Part shown: positions 43,281-51,959 of the stretch, piece after piece
Numbering within the stretch: position 1 is the first letter of the stretch
Layout: every line of letters starts with the position of its first letter
Source: Arthrobacter oryzae
GTDB taxonomy: Bacteria; Actinomycetota; Actinomycetes; Actinomycetales; Micrococcaceae
Assembly (NCBI RefSeq): GCF_030812315.1
Contig: NZ_JAUSSM010000004.1
Location: forward strand, 248,001-312,000
DNA: 64,000 nt
Direction: 5' to 3'
Notes under the pieces: generated by a model
Told to the model about the DNA's origin: nothing
The model's database searches: none
What the model saw: only the letters and a program-made list of their open reading frames with translations
Position numbers and translations under genes: made by a program

Positions 43281-44285
43281 TTAGACGCCGGCGAGTTCGA
43301 CGGCGGACGGCTGCTGCCGTCCCTGGGCCACGTGGCTCTGGCCGAGCGCGTAGCCGTCGGTCTTCGGGAGGACGTGGCGGCGCAGGTAGTCCTGGTTGCT
43401 GGCCGTCACGCTCAGGCCGTCTCCGCCGTAGTGCTCAGTGCAGAGGATGCCCTGGAAGCCTACGGAAAGCGCCAGTTTGAAGGCTTCGCGGTAGTTGATG
43501 AGGCCGCTTTCCATCGGTGCCGGCATGGTGACGTACATGTCGCGGGCTGCGTCCTCGTCGCGGATGTAGTTCTTCATGTGCCAGTAGTTTGAGTACGGCA
43601 GGGTCTTGGCCACCATCTCGCGCCAGTCCTCGATGGGCCGGTGGAGCCGGATCAGGTTGCCGAGGTCCGGGTTGAGGCCGACGTTTGAGAGGCCGATGTC
43701 CTGGACCAGCTGCACGGACGAATCCGCGGTGCCCAGGTAGGTGTCCTCGTACATTTCGAGCGAAAGCAGGACGCCAACCTCGGCGGCGTGCCGGCCGAGT
43801 TCGCGGAGACGCGTGACGGCGTTGCCCCAGGCTTCCTTGTTCCCCACTGGGTCCTTGTGGCCTTCGACCGTCCAGAACCAGAGCTGCTTCTGCTGCTCGG
43901 GCGTGATGGCCTGGTGGAGCCCGAAGGAGACAACTTCGCAGCCCAGCTCGGCGGCGGCGTCGATGGTGCGGTGGCTGTAGGCCAGGTTGGCTTCCCAGTT
44001 GCCTTCCTCGATGACGCTGCGGCGGATCGCGGAGATCACCGGGACGCCGATGCCGACGGCGTCAGCCGTCTGCCTGAACTCGGCCAGGCGCTCCTTGCTC
44101 AGGTCCCCGGGGCGCACCCAGCTGTCCGTGAGGTCCGCGTTAGCGAACCCGGCGTCTTTGACCTCGGTGAGGACGTCGGCCCAGGCGGAAGCGTCGGCGT
44201 CGTTGATGGGGGTTCCCTGGGCGTCGGTGCCCGGGAACTGCAGCAGGGCCGCGGTAATGGGCCAGTTCTCAGCTGTGTAAGCCAT
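43281..44285 (-). CDS. xylose-isomerase-like TIM-barrel protein (isomerase/epimerase or sugar-acid decarboxylase)
   Basis: A 334-residue protein of the AP-endonuclease-2/sugar-phosphate isomerase superfamily and first gene of the operon. ATG 44285 has AAGGAG 8 nt upstream (an in-frame GTG lies 9 nt earlier). Metal-ligand motifs include SLEMYED, NPDLGNL and CTEHYGG. Relatives include EryC (tetrulose-phosphate epimerase) and OiaC (3-oxo-isoapionate decarboxylase). Because a gulonate-3-dehydrogenase-like gene is in the same operon, decarboxylation of a 3-keto sugar acid to erythrulose is an attractive role; epimerisation is the alternative. Confidence 0.82.
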   Translation of the reverse strand: MAYTAENWPITAALLQFPGTDAQGTPINDADASAWADVLTEVKDAGFANADLTDSWVRPGDLSKERLAEFRQTADAVGIGVPVISAIRRSVIEEGNWEANLAYSHRTIDAAAELGCEVVSFGLHQAITPEQQKQLWFWTVEGHKDPVGNKEAWGNAVTRLRELGRHAAEVGVLLSLEMYEDTYLGTADSSVQLVQDIGLSNVGLNPDLGNLIRLHRPIEDWREMVAKTLPYSNYWHMKNYIRDEDAARDMYVTMPAPMESGLINYREAFKLALSVGFQGILCTEHYGGDGLSVTASNQDYLRRHVLPKTDGYALGQSHVAQGRQQPSAVELAGV

Positions 44286-44313
44286 GATGTTCACTCCTTG
44301 TGCGAATCCTGTT

Positions 44314-44323
44314 TCCTATAGGA
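44314..44323. promoter_or_regulatory. candidate GntR operator before the operon
   Basis: The perfect palindrome TCCTATAGGA lies 28 bp upstream of the operon start codon at 44285. A TTGACA for the leftward promoter is at 44343-44348, so the palindrome falls in the -10 region. The same core, TCCTATAGG, occurs just upstream of the GntR gene. Confidence 0.65.
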
Positions 44324-44371
44324 TTTACTATCAACAAGGAGTTGTCAAGGTCACACTTCGGGTGGTGCCGG

Positions 44372-44437
44372 CCCAACTAGCTAGCAGTTAACGTCGTCAT
44401 GAGGCCTCATGACGACGTTAACTGCCAGTCAGTTGGG
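44372..44437. terminator. long palindromic terminator after the GntR gene
   Basis: A perfect 40-bp palindrome (44385-44404 with 44405-44424, centre AGG|CCT) is extended by a CCCAACT/AGTTGGG pair (44372-44378 and 44431-44437). No T run follows. It separates the end of the GntR gene (44447) from the operon promoter and should insulate the two. Confidence 0.8.
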
Positions 44438-44446
44438 TGGGGTGCT

Positions 44447-45154
44447 TCAGCTTTCCGGGGCGTCGGCGATGGCGCGGCCGCGGACCTTCCGGACGTGCTC
44501 GGCCATGGCAGCGGCTGCCTTCTCCGGGTCCCCCGTGGATAGCGCGTCCAGGACCGCCTGGTGCTCGGCGATGGCGTTTTCAGCATCAGTGATGCCGACG
44601 CCGCCGAACAGCCGGAACCGCTGAACCTGGCCGCCCAGCGCGGCATAGGCGGCCACCATGAACTGGTTTCCGGTCTGCTCGGCGATGAGCCGGTGGAAGC
44701 GTTCGTCGGCTTCGAGGTAGTCACGGTATTCAGCGAACGACGGCCCGCGCGGGGCGGTCTTCAGGTCCGTCACTGCCTGTTCCAACTGGGCAAGCCGTTC
44801 CGGGGTCAGCCGGGCACAGGCGAGCCGGGCGTTGACGGGCTCAATGGCGAGCCGGGCCTCCATAAGCTCGGCAAAGTCCTCGCGGGTGAAGACCGGCGCC
44901 ACGCGGTAGCCCTTGAGGGCCACGCGGCGGACCATGCCTGTGTGCTCAAGCCGGGCCAGGGCTTCGCGGACCGGCGTGGGTGAAACATCGAGATCCCGCG
45001 CGGTTCCATCAATGCTGACGGTGGCGCCCGGTTCGAGCCGGCCATCCATCAGTGATTCCAGCAGCTCCTCGTAGACGTGGTCGGCCAGCACTTGGCGGCT
45101 CACAGGCCTGCCTTTACGGGTGCCGGGACTGTTGATCTGGGACGGACGCTGCAT
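44447..45154 (-). CDS. GntR-family transcriptional regulator, FCD subfamily
   Basis: A 235-residue repressor-type protein. The N-terminal winged helix spans about residues 18-80 (LSVSPTPVREALARLEHTG-like recognition region) and the FCD ligand domain about 88-215, with ADERFHRLIAEQTGN and EHQAVLDALSTGD carrying the usual metal-ligand His positions. FCD regulators commonly sense sugar acids or other carboxylates. The TCCTATAGG element 8 bp upstream of its start and the matching one before the operon suggest that it controls itself and the operon. Confidence 0.92.
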   Translation of the reverse strand: MQRPSQINSPGTRKGRPVSRQVLADHVYEELLESLMDGRLEPGATVSIDGTARDLDVSPTPVREALARLEHTGMVRRVALKGYRVAPVFTREDFAELMEARLAIEPVNARLACARLTPERLAQLEQAVTDLKTAPRGPSFAEYRDYLEADERFHRLIAEQTGNQFMVAAYAALGGQVQRFRLFGGVGITDAENAIAEHQAVLDALSTGDPEKAAAAMAEHVRKVRGRAIADAPES

Positions 45155-45161
45155 GTTCAGA

Positions 45162-45171
45162 TCCTATAGGG
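45162..45171. promoter_or_regulatory. candidate GntR operator before the regulator gene
   Basis: TCCTATAGGG (9/10 to the palindrome at 44314-44323), located 8-17 bp upstream of ATG 45154 and probably overlapping the -10 box of the regulator's own promoter. Autoregulation is the likely consequence. Confidence 0.6.
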
Positions 45172-45210
45172 CTGGTACGGAGCTGCTGGCACGAACCCCG
45201 GTGAGAACGA

Positions 45211-45274
45211 CAAAGCGGGGTCGCATCCCGGCCAATGGCCTCACGGCATTGGACGCGATGCGACCCCGCTTTTG
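45211..45274. terminator. intrinsic terminator of the OYE operon
   Basis: CAAAGCGGGGTCGCAT (45211-45226) pairs with ATGCGACCCCGCTTTTG (45258-45274), with an inner CCAATG/CATTGG pair. It follows the stop of the leftward Old Yellow Enzyme gene by 25 bp and lies upstream of the GntR promoter. Confidence 0.85.
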
Positions 45275-45298
45275 TTAGGCGGGCTGCCGACCTGCCGG

Positions 45299-46378
45299 CT
45301 AGTTTGAGGACTCCTCGTAGAAGGGGTAGTCGGTGTAGCCTGCCGCGCTGTCGCCATAGAACGTGGCCTGGTCCGGCTCGTTGACCGGCAGGTCCTCGCG
45401 CCAGCGGCGGACGAGGTCCGGGTTCGCGATCGCCGGCCGGCCCACGACCACTGCGTCGGCATGGCCATCGGCAACCAGCGAGATGGCTTCGTCGCGGGTT
45501 GTTACGACGCCGAAGCCGGTGTTGACGAGGAACGTGCCCTTGAAGCGGGCCTTCAGGTCCTGGACCAGTTCGCTGGCCGGGTCCTTGTGCAGGATGCTCA
45601 GGTAGGCCAGGTTGAGCGGCGCGATCGTGTCAACGAGCACCTCGTAGGTGGCGCGGACATCGGCGGGGTCATTCTCCTCGATTCCTTGGACGCCGTGTGC
45701 GGGTGAGATCCGGATCCCCACGCGGTTTCCGCCGAGCGCTTCGACTACGGCGTTGACGGTTTCAATGACGAACCGCGCCCGGTTCTCGGGAGACCCCCCA
45801 TAGCCGTCAGTCCGCACGTTGGTGTCCGGGGCGAGGAATTCGTGCAGCAGGTAACCGTTGGCTGAGTGCAGCTCAACGCCGTCGAACCCTGCCTCGATGG
45901 CGTTCCGTGACGCCGTCACGATTTCCTGGATCACCACGGGCACTTCATCGGCAGTGAGCTCGTGCGGCACGGGGTGAGCCTGCTTGCCCTTGTAGGTACG
46001 GGTTTCAGCCTCGAGGGCGATGGCGCTCGGTGCGACGACCTGGTGGCCGCCGTTGATGTCCTCGTGGGAGACCCGGCCACCGTGCATGATCTGTGCGAAA
46101 ATCCGGCCGCCCTCGGCATGGACAGCGTCCGTGACCTTCTTCCAGCCGCCAACCTGTTCGGCCGTGACGATGCCGGGCTGTCCCGGGTAGGAGCGGCCGG
46201 CGGGGCTGGGGTAGGTGCCTTCGCTGACGATCAGGCCAAGGGAAGCGCGCTGCCGGTAGTGCTCAACGACGAGCGCACCGGGCACGCCCTCCTCGCCGGA
46301 GCGGAGGCGGGTGAGCGGCGCCATTACGAGGCGGTTGGGCAGTTCGAGCTCGCCAAGAGTGATGGGGGAAAACAACAT
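45299..46378 (-). CDS. Old Yellow Enzyme-family alkene reductase
   Basis: A 359-residue FMN TIM-barrel oxidoreductase (NemA/XenB-type) that reduces activated C=C bonds or nitro groups with NAD(P)H. LVMAPLTRLRS, GGRIFAQIMHGGR, the substrate-binding HSANGYLLHEFL and VGRPAIANPDLV are family motifs. It is the third gene of a leftward set after the flavin monooxygenase and the alcohol dehydrogenase (82-bp gap), and ends at a strong terminator. Confidence 0.92.
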   Translation of the reverse strand: MLFSPITLGELELPNRLVMAPLTRLRSGEEGVPGALVVEHYRQRASLGLIVSEGTYPSPAGRSYPGQPGIVTAEQVGGWKKVTDAVHAEGGRIFAQIMHGGRVSHEDINGGHQVVAPSAIALEAETRTYKGKQAHPVPHELTADEVPVVIQEIVTASRNAIEAGFDGVELHSANGYLLHEFLAPDTNVRTDGYGGSPENRARFVIETVNAVVEALGGNRVGIRISPAHGVQGIEENDPADVRATYEVLVDTIAPLNLAYLSILHKDPASELVQDLKARFKGTFLVNTGFGVVTTRDEAISLVADGHADAVVVGRPAIANPDLVRRWREDLPVNEPDQATFYGDSAAGYTDYPFYEESSN

Positions 46379-46460
46379 GCGCGGTTCCTTTCGAAGCGGA
46401 TGGGGTCCACTAAGCTCAACTGGGGCGCGCGTGCAACTATTCCGGGTGAGAGCGGGATCA

Positions 46461-47516
46461 CTAAGGGTGCACGATGATCTTCACTGCCGTGTCGTTGTGG
46501 TTGATGAGCGTGTCGAAGCCCTTGTCCACCAGATCCTCGAGGGCAATTCTTCCGGTGATGAAAGGTTTGAGGTCCACTTTCCCCTCCTGGACCAGCTTGA
46601 TGGCAGCAGCATGGTCGCCGCGGTAGGCAATGGTGCCCCGCAGGTCGATTTCTTTGAGGACGATCTTCTGCATGTCGACGGAGGCCGGGCGGCCCCAAAT
46701 GGACACATTGACCACCACTCCGGCGGGCTTCACGACGTCGAGCATGGTGTCCAGCACCGCGTTCACGCCGGCGCATTCAAACGCGGCGTCCGCACCGGCT
46801 CCCCCGGTCAGCTCCAGCACCCGAGCCTTGACGTCGTCTGCACTGGGGTCGATCACATGGTCCGCGACGCCGGACGACGTCGCCTTCTCCTTGCGGGCGG
46901 CGGACAGTTCGGTCACCACGGTGGTGACGCCGAGCCCTTTCAGGACAGCCGCCGTGAGCAGTCCGATGGGCCCTGCACCGCCGACGACGGCGACGTCCCC
47001 GGCTTTGAGGTCGCTTCGGCTCACGGCATGATGGGCGACTGCGAGGGGTTCGATGAGCGCGGCTTCGTCGAGCGGAATGTCGCCGACGGGGTGGACCCAG
47101 CGTGAGTCGACCACGATCTTTTCACTGAGTCCACCACCGCCGCCGGCCAGCCCGATGAAGCCCAAATTGGTGCACAGGTTGTAGTTGCCCTCCCGGCACG
47201 GGGCGCATTCGTCGCAGACGAAGTAGGGTTCCACCACCACGCTGTCTCCGATGTCGAGCCCGGCAACGCCCTCGCCCAGTTCCTCAATGGTGCCGGAGAA
47301 CTCATGACCCAGGGTGACCGGGGCGGCTTCGTGTGACAGCCCGTGGGGGTGTCCGGGCGGCGGCGTGAAGATGGGCCCCTCCAGGAATTCATGGAGGTCC
47401 GTGCCGCAGATCCCGCACCAGGCAACGGCGATCTTCACGGCTCCGCGGCGCAGCTCCGGCTCCGGAACTTCTTCGATCCGGAGATCCTCGCGGGCGTGGA
47501 ATCGTGCTGCTTTCAT
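46461..47516 (-). CDS. zinc alcohol dehydrogenase, (R,R)-butanediol dehydrogenase-like
   Basis: A 351-residue medium-chain dehydrogenase. Catalytic zinc site CGICGTDLHEF with GHEFSG; structural zinc Cys in CDECAPCREGNYNLC; Rossmann motif VVGGAGPIGLL. ICGTDLHEFLEGPIF and GHPHGLS before TLGHEFSG are typical of 2,3-butanediol dehydrogenases. ATG 47516 has AAGGA about 8 nt upstream; the longer start at 47573 lacks support. It probably oxidises a secondary alcohol whose ketone product may feed the adjacent flavin monooxygenase. Confidence 0.9.
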   Translation of the reverse strand: MKAARFHAREDLRIEEVPEPELRRGAVKIAVAWCGICGTDLHEFLEGPIFTPPPGHPHGLSHEAAPVTLGHEFSGTIEELGEGVAGLDIGDSVVVEPYFVCDECAPCREGNYNLCTNLGFIGLAGGGGGLSEKIVVDSRWVHPVGDIPLDEAALIEPLAVAHHAVSRSDLKAGDVAVVGGAGPIGLLTAAVLKGLGVTTVVTELSAARKEKATSSGVADHVIDPSADDVKARVLELTGGAGADAAFECAGVNAVLDTMLDVVKPAGVVVNVSIWGRPASVDMQKIVLKEIDLRGTIAYRGDHAAAIKLVQEGKVDLKPFITGRIALEDLVDKGFDTLINHNDTAVKIIVHP

Positions 47517-47646
47517 GATGTTTTCCTTCGCATTACGGGCCGTGGATGCACCCGTCAGGCGCATCCACGGCATGTCGTTGGTTGCCAGCAGGTGGCCCCA
47601 CCCCCAGTGTGATTCCCGGGATGGTGATTGTCACCGTCGGTCAGGG

Positions 47647-49437
47647 TTAGCGAGCGTGGTGTGTGGGCTGGAGTTCGTAGACGGGCGTCGGCAGCCCCTC
47701 CATCCGGGCCTTCAGCTGAAGCGCCAGATAGTTGGAGTAGTGGCGGCTCTGGTGCAGGTTGCCGCCATGAATCCAGAGATTCTCAACATTCGTGGGTTTC
47801 CACATATTGCGCAGCTCCCCCTCCCACGGGCCCGGATCCTTGGGAGTGTCCGAGCCGTATCCCCAGCACTTGCCGACGGCGTTCGCCACCGCAGGCGAGA
47901 CCAGGTCCGCCAGCCATCCGTTCATGGAACCGTAGCCAGTTGCATAGATGATGACGTCGGCTTCGAGCTCCGCTCCGCTGTCCATGACCACGGCATTGCC
48001 GGTGATCTTGCTGACCTGGCCGTTCGCAAGCTTGACGCGTCCGTCAATGATCAGCTGGGAGGCGCCGACGTCGATGTAATAGCCGGAGCCGCGCCTCAGG
48101 TATTTGAGGAACAGCCCGGAACCGTCGACTCCGAAGTCCAGGTCGAAACCGGCGGCCTCAAGCTGGGAGTAGAACCCGGCGTCGCGCTTGGCCATCTCCT
48201 GGTAGACGGGGATCTGGGCTTCGGGCAGGATCCGGTACGGCAGGGACGCGAACAGGAGGTCGGCCTTCTCGGTGGTGACGCCGTTGGCCAGCGCCTTCTC
48301 CGAGTACAGGTCGCCGAGCGCGAGGTCCATCAGTGACTCGCTCCGGGCGATGTGCGTGGAAGAGCGCTGGACCATGGTGACGTCCGCGCCGTGTTCCCAC
48401 AGATCGGCGCAGATATCGTGGGCCGAGTTGTTGGACCCGATCACCACGGCTTTCTTGCCCGTCCAGTCTCCACCGCCAGGGTGCTTGGACGAGTGGTACT
48501 GCTGCCCCAGGAAGGACTCGGCGCCGTCGAAGGTCGGAACGTTCGGGTAACCGGAGACGCCCAGTGCGAAGACGAGCTGCTTGGGCCGCAGGGTGACTGG
48601 TTCGCCGTCGCGCATTACCTGGACGATCCATTCCTGGGCCGCTTCATCGAAATGGGCGTTGGTGCATTCGGTCCTGGACCAGTAATTGAGCTCCATGATC
48701 CGGGTGTAGTGCTCAAGCCAGTCGCCGATCTTGTCCTTGGCGGCGAAGACGGGCCAGTCGTCCGGGAACTTCATGTACGGCAGGTGGTCGTACCAGACGG
48801 GGTCGTGCAGGTGGAGCGACTTGTACCGGTTCCGCCACGAGTCGCCGGGTTTCTCGTTCTTCTCCACGATGATGGTGGGGACGCCGAGCCTGCGGAGCCG
48901 TGCACCAAGTCCGATTCCGCCCTGTCCGCCGCCGATGATCACGGTGTAGGGCTGATCCTCATAACCAAGCTTTGCTGCTTCCTCCTCCTTGAGTTCCAGC
49001 CAGGACCTGCGGCCCTTGCTGATCTGGTGCGCCACGCCCTTTTCCCGGTTGGGGCCCTTCTTTTCCTCGAATCCTTTGAGCTCCTGCATGGTGGTGAGCA
49101 GGGTCCAGCATTTGCCGTTGCGGAGCCGCAGGTGGGCATAGCCCCGCGCCTGGGCGGTTTCGAAGTTCACCCACGCCTCGGTGTTCGCGGCGTCCCCGGT
49201 GGCATCCTCGGCGAGTTCCCAGTTTCCGGGCTGAACATCGGCAAGAGTCGCGTCCAGCATGCGCTGGATTTCCGCCTTGCCCTCCAGTGTTTTGAGGTTC
49301 CAGGTGAAGGATACGAAGTCGCGCCAGTACGAATCGTCCTCGAAAAGTTGCAGTGCGGCGTCAGTGTTGGTGCTGCGCAGCGCCTCATCGAACTGCGTCA
49401 GCCAGGCCTCCACGATGCCGTTTGGTGTCTCAGGCAT
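47647..49437 (-). CDS. flavin-containing monooxygenase with N-terminal NTF2/SnoaL-like domain
   Basis: A 596-residue class B-type FAD/NADPH monooxygenase. Residues 1-150 form an NTF2/SnoaL-like domain (SYWRDFVSFTWNLKTLEG). FAD-binding GGGQGGIG is near residue 178, the fingerprint-like FLGQQYHSSKHP near 320, the NADPH motif GSNNSAHD near 342, and the ATG motif in IIYATGYG. It could hydroxylate or perform Baeyer-Villiger oxidation of a ketone. First gene of the leftward set, divergent from the GAF regulator. Confidence 0.9.
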   Translation of the reverse strand: MPETPNGIVEAWLTQFDEALRSTNTDAALQLFEDDSYWRDFVSFTWNLKTLEGKAEIQRMLDATLADVQPGNWELAEDATGDAANTEAWVNFETAQARGYAHLRLRNGKCWTLLTTMQELKGFEEKKGPNREKGVAHQISKGRRSWLELKEEEAAKLGYEDQPYTVIIGGGQGGIGLGARLRRLGVPTIIVEKNEKPGDSWRNRYKSLHLHDPVWYDHLPYMKFPDDWPVFAAKDKIGDWLEHYTRIMELNYWSRTECTNAHFDEAAQEWIVQVMRDGEPVTLRPKQLVFALGVSGYPNVPTFDGAESFLGQQYHSSKHPGGGDWTGKKAVVIGSNNSAHDICADLWEHGADVTMVQRSSTHIARSESLMDLALGDLYSEKALANGVTTEKADLLFASLPYRILPEAQIPVYQEMAKRDAGFYSQLEAAGFDLDFGVDGSGLFLKYLRRGSGYYIDVGASQLIIDGRVKLANGQVSKITGNAVVMDSGAELEADVIIYATGYGSMNGWLADLVSPAVANAVGKCWGYGSDTPKDPGPWEGELRNMWKPTNVENLWIHGGNLHQSRHYSNYLALQLKARMEGLPTPVYELQPTHHAR

Positions 49438-49652
49438 GATTCCTCTTTCCGTTGCTTTCGGTGAGCCACTCCCGGTCCGTCTCGTAATGACCGCCCCGTG
49501 ACCCGCATCACAAGTAAAAGACGCCGAGGGTTACAATCGAGTGACATGGCCCTCTCCCCCTGTTCATTCGAGCTGACTGCCGTAGGAACTGCTGGAGAGC
49601 GGCCTCCGGATTATGGCCGGGATCGATTCGATGACGAGTTGGGAGATTGCGG

Positions 49653-50960
49653 ATGCGGACGGGCACCGGCGCGACCAACTATCTTCCTGACCTGAGGTTT
49701 ACCGCACCGGCGGAGTACGCACGAACGCTGCGCAAGGCCCACGAAGCCACGATTTCGGGCAATCCTGATCCGTTCATTTCGCCAGGCATCGTTAAGTCCT
49801 GGCAGCGATCGCTGGCACTCGGCATCGACCCTGACCAACACCGACCTGTTCACCGGCACGACGTATCCGAAGCCCGCTCACTCAGCGCCGGGCACCGGCT
49901 GGCCTCCGTGATGCCGGCCCTGTCCCAGCTGCTGGCCGACGAGTCAGCCGCGGGCCGTCACCTCCTCATCGTCACCGACCAGCAGGGCGAGGTGCTGTGG
50001 CGGGTCGGCAGCCGGCAGGCGCTGCGGCTGGCCGATTCCCTGGAGTTTGTTGAGGGAGCCGACTGGTCCGAATCCGGTGTCGGGACCAATGCCATCAGCG
50101 AGGCCCTGGTGACCGGCGCACCGGCGCAGTTATTCAGCGCCGAACACCTGGTGCGGACGCATCACGACTGGGCCTGCACGGCGGCTCCGATTCGTGATCC
50201 GTTCACGGGCGGGGTTGTGGGAGTGCTCGATGTGTCCGGCCCGTTCGAATCAGTAACGCCGGACAGCCTCCGCATGGTGCGCTGCGGCGTTCGGCTGGCG
50301 GAGGAGCTGCTGAAGACGGCCGGCGTCCCGGCGGCCGGCCGCCCCACGCGGCAGCCCGCGAGCGCGGTGCGCTCGACACTGATGCTGAGGTTACTGGGTG
50401 ACACTCCAAGCGCCGAGGTCGACGGCGGTGCCCGGCTCCCGCTGACTCTTCGCCGAGCGGAGATCCTGGCTCTGTTGGCGTCCCGGACCCAAGGGTGGAG
50501 CGCCGATGAACTGGCGTACCGGCTTCACGGCGAGGACGGTGCCGCCACGGCCATCAGAACCGAGATGCATCGAATCCGCAGCATCCTGGGCAACGTGGTG
50601 GAACCCAACCCGTATCGTTTCGCTTCGGCCATCCGCGTCGTCACGGACGCATCCGTCGTCGCCGGGCACCTGCGCGAAGGCAGGGTGCCGGAGGCGCTGG
50701 CGGCCTACCCTGCAAAGCTGCTCAACCGTTCGGCCAACCTGTCCATTGAGCTGATGCGTGACGAGCTCAACGAAGCCGTGGGCGCGTCCGTCCGCGCCAG
50801 CGGGAATGCCCAGCTCATGATGGGGTGGTGCGCGAGCGATATGGGTGCATCAGATACCGAGGCAGCTTCGGCCATGGCCAGCCTTGTAGGTCCCGGAGAT
50901 CCGCGCTATCAGGTGGTTCGGGCGCGCATGGAGCGGGTGGACCGGGAGTTGCAGGCCTAG
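49653..50960 (+). CDS. GAF-domain transcriptional regulator
   Basis: A 435-residue protein. ATG 49653 has GGGAG 7 nt upstream (TTG 49647 is possible). Residues about 75-230 form a GAF sensor like those of AcoR-type activators (WSESGVGTNAISEAL, HDWACTAAPIRDP, GVLDVSG). The region from about 260 to 330 (LRRAEILALLASRTQGWSADELAYRLHGED) looks like a winged-helix DNA-binding domain. There is no AAA+ sigma-54 domain, so it is not an enhancer-binding protein. Divergent placement suggests that it controls the monooxygenase/dehydrogenase/OYE genes. Confidence 0.88.
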   Translation: MRTGTGATNYLPDLRFTAPAEYARTLRKAHEATISGNPDPFISPGIVKSWQRSLALGIDPDQHRPVHRHDVSEARSLSAGHRLASVMPALSQLLADESAAGRHLLIVTDQQGEVLWRVGSRQALRLADSLEFVEGADWSESGVGTNAISEALVTGAPAQLFSAEHLVRTHHDWACTAAPIRDPFTGGVVGVLDVSGPFESVTPDSLRMVRCGVRLAEELLKTAGVPAAGRPTRQPASAVRSTLMLRLLGDTPSAEVDGGARLPLTLRRAEILALLASRTQGWSADELAYRLHGEDGAATAIRTEMHRIRSILGNVVEPNPYRFASAIRVVTDASVVAGHLREGRVPEALAAYPAKLLNRSANLSIELMRDELNEAVGASVRASGNAQLMMGWCASDMGASDTEAASAMASLVGPGDPRYQVVRARMERVDRELQA

Positions 50961-50996
50961 CTGCTGGTGACGGCGACCTCTACGGAGCCGTTCGAC

Positions 50997-51959
50997 TTAC
51001 GGAGCCGAGGGCGCAACGCCCGGGCAGCCCTGGCCTTGCGGATTCCTGATGCAGTCGTCCGCGTAGTTTCGGGTGACGGAGCGCCACACGCTGATGGTTT
51101 GAGGCGGCGAATTGAACTGCCCTTGCCCCGGGATGGGCAGCGGCGGTCCGTTGTTGACGGAGTACGTCCCCTGGAAGTGGGTTGTGAGCACCACCTGGAA
51201 ATCGCCGGTCTGTGTGTAGGCGTGGCTTGTGCGGGTCTTCTCGCCCCAGCGATCCTGCGGGAGCGGGCCACCGGCCGAGGACTGCGGTCCCAGCGTTGTC
51301 CCGTCGCCGTAGCTCCAGGTGTATTGGGCCGGGGTCGCAACGACGTGCACTTTCTGGGCGAGGACCGTGATGTCGAACTGCTGCTCTGCAGAATCGGCGT
51401 AGAAATTAGTCTCGGCTCCTCGCAGGGTGTGCGGACTCGGCTGAGCGGTGACAGTTCCCGCGGCAACGGGAAGTTTCTGGAATTCAGATTGGATCAGCGC
51501 CGCGATGCGGGGAAGCAGATCCTCAGGGCGCTCGTCATATAAGCACGACGGCCCACCACCGTTCGGGGTCCAGTCCGACCACGCAGGATCGGCTATTCCC
51601 CGCGGCGCCACCTTCCAGATCACGGGGATCCCGGGTTCGCCACCCTCTTCACGGGGCGGGCATTGCTGTTGCCCAGGCAGACACTTCACACTCAGGTTGT
51701 TCTCGTCAGTCTGGCACTGCAGATCAGCCTTGTATTGGTTGGGATCTGTGTTGGGAGCACCAGGCTCCCGGGGGACCACCTTGCCCGTGGATGGGTCGAC
51801 GGTCCACGCATCAACTTCGACACCGTGATTCCCGAACCCCGAATCGACTCCACTATCATCCCCAAACGCGAGGGCTGACGTTGAAGGGACTGTAAATAGC
51901 GCGCAGGAGATGACTGCTACAAGAAGAGTCTGCGTTCGCCTGAGCATGCGACTGTTCAT
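50997..51959 (-). CDS. secreted PKD-domain-like protein, unknown
   Basis: A 320-residue exported protein with a signal peptide ending near STSALA (residue about 30). A Cys-containing middle region (QCQTDENN, CLPGQQQCPP) is followed by a PKD-like beta-sandwich segment (YTWSYGDGTTL, TSHAYTQTGDFQVVL). ATG 51959 overlaps the stop of the preceding lipoprotein gene (ATGA), so the two are translationally coupled and probably act together at the cell surface. No catalytic motif is seen. Confidence 0.82.
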   Translation of the reverse strand: MNSRMLRRTQTLLVAVISCALFTVPSTSALAFGDDSGVDSGFGNHGVEVDAWTVDPSTGKVVPREPGAPNTDPNQYKADLQCQTDENNLSVKCLPGQQQCPPREEGGEPGIPVIWKVAPRGIADPAWSDWTPNGGGPSCLYDERPEDLLPRIAALIQSEFQKLPVAAGTVTAQPSPHTLRGAETNFYADSAEQQFDITVLAQKVHVVATPAQYTWSYGDGTTLGPQSSAGGPLPQDRWGEKTRTSHAYTQTGDFQVVLTTHFQGTYSVNNGPPLPIPGQGQFNSPPQTISVWRSVTRNYADDCIRNPQGQGCPGVAPSAP

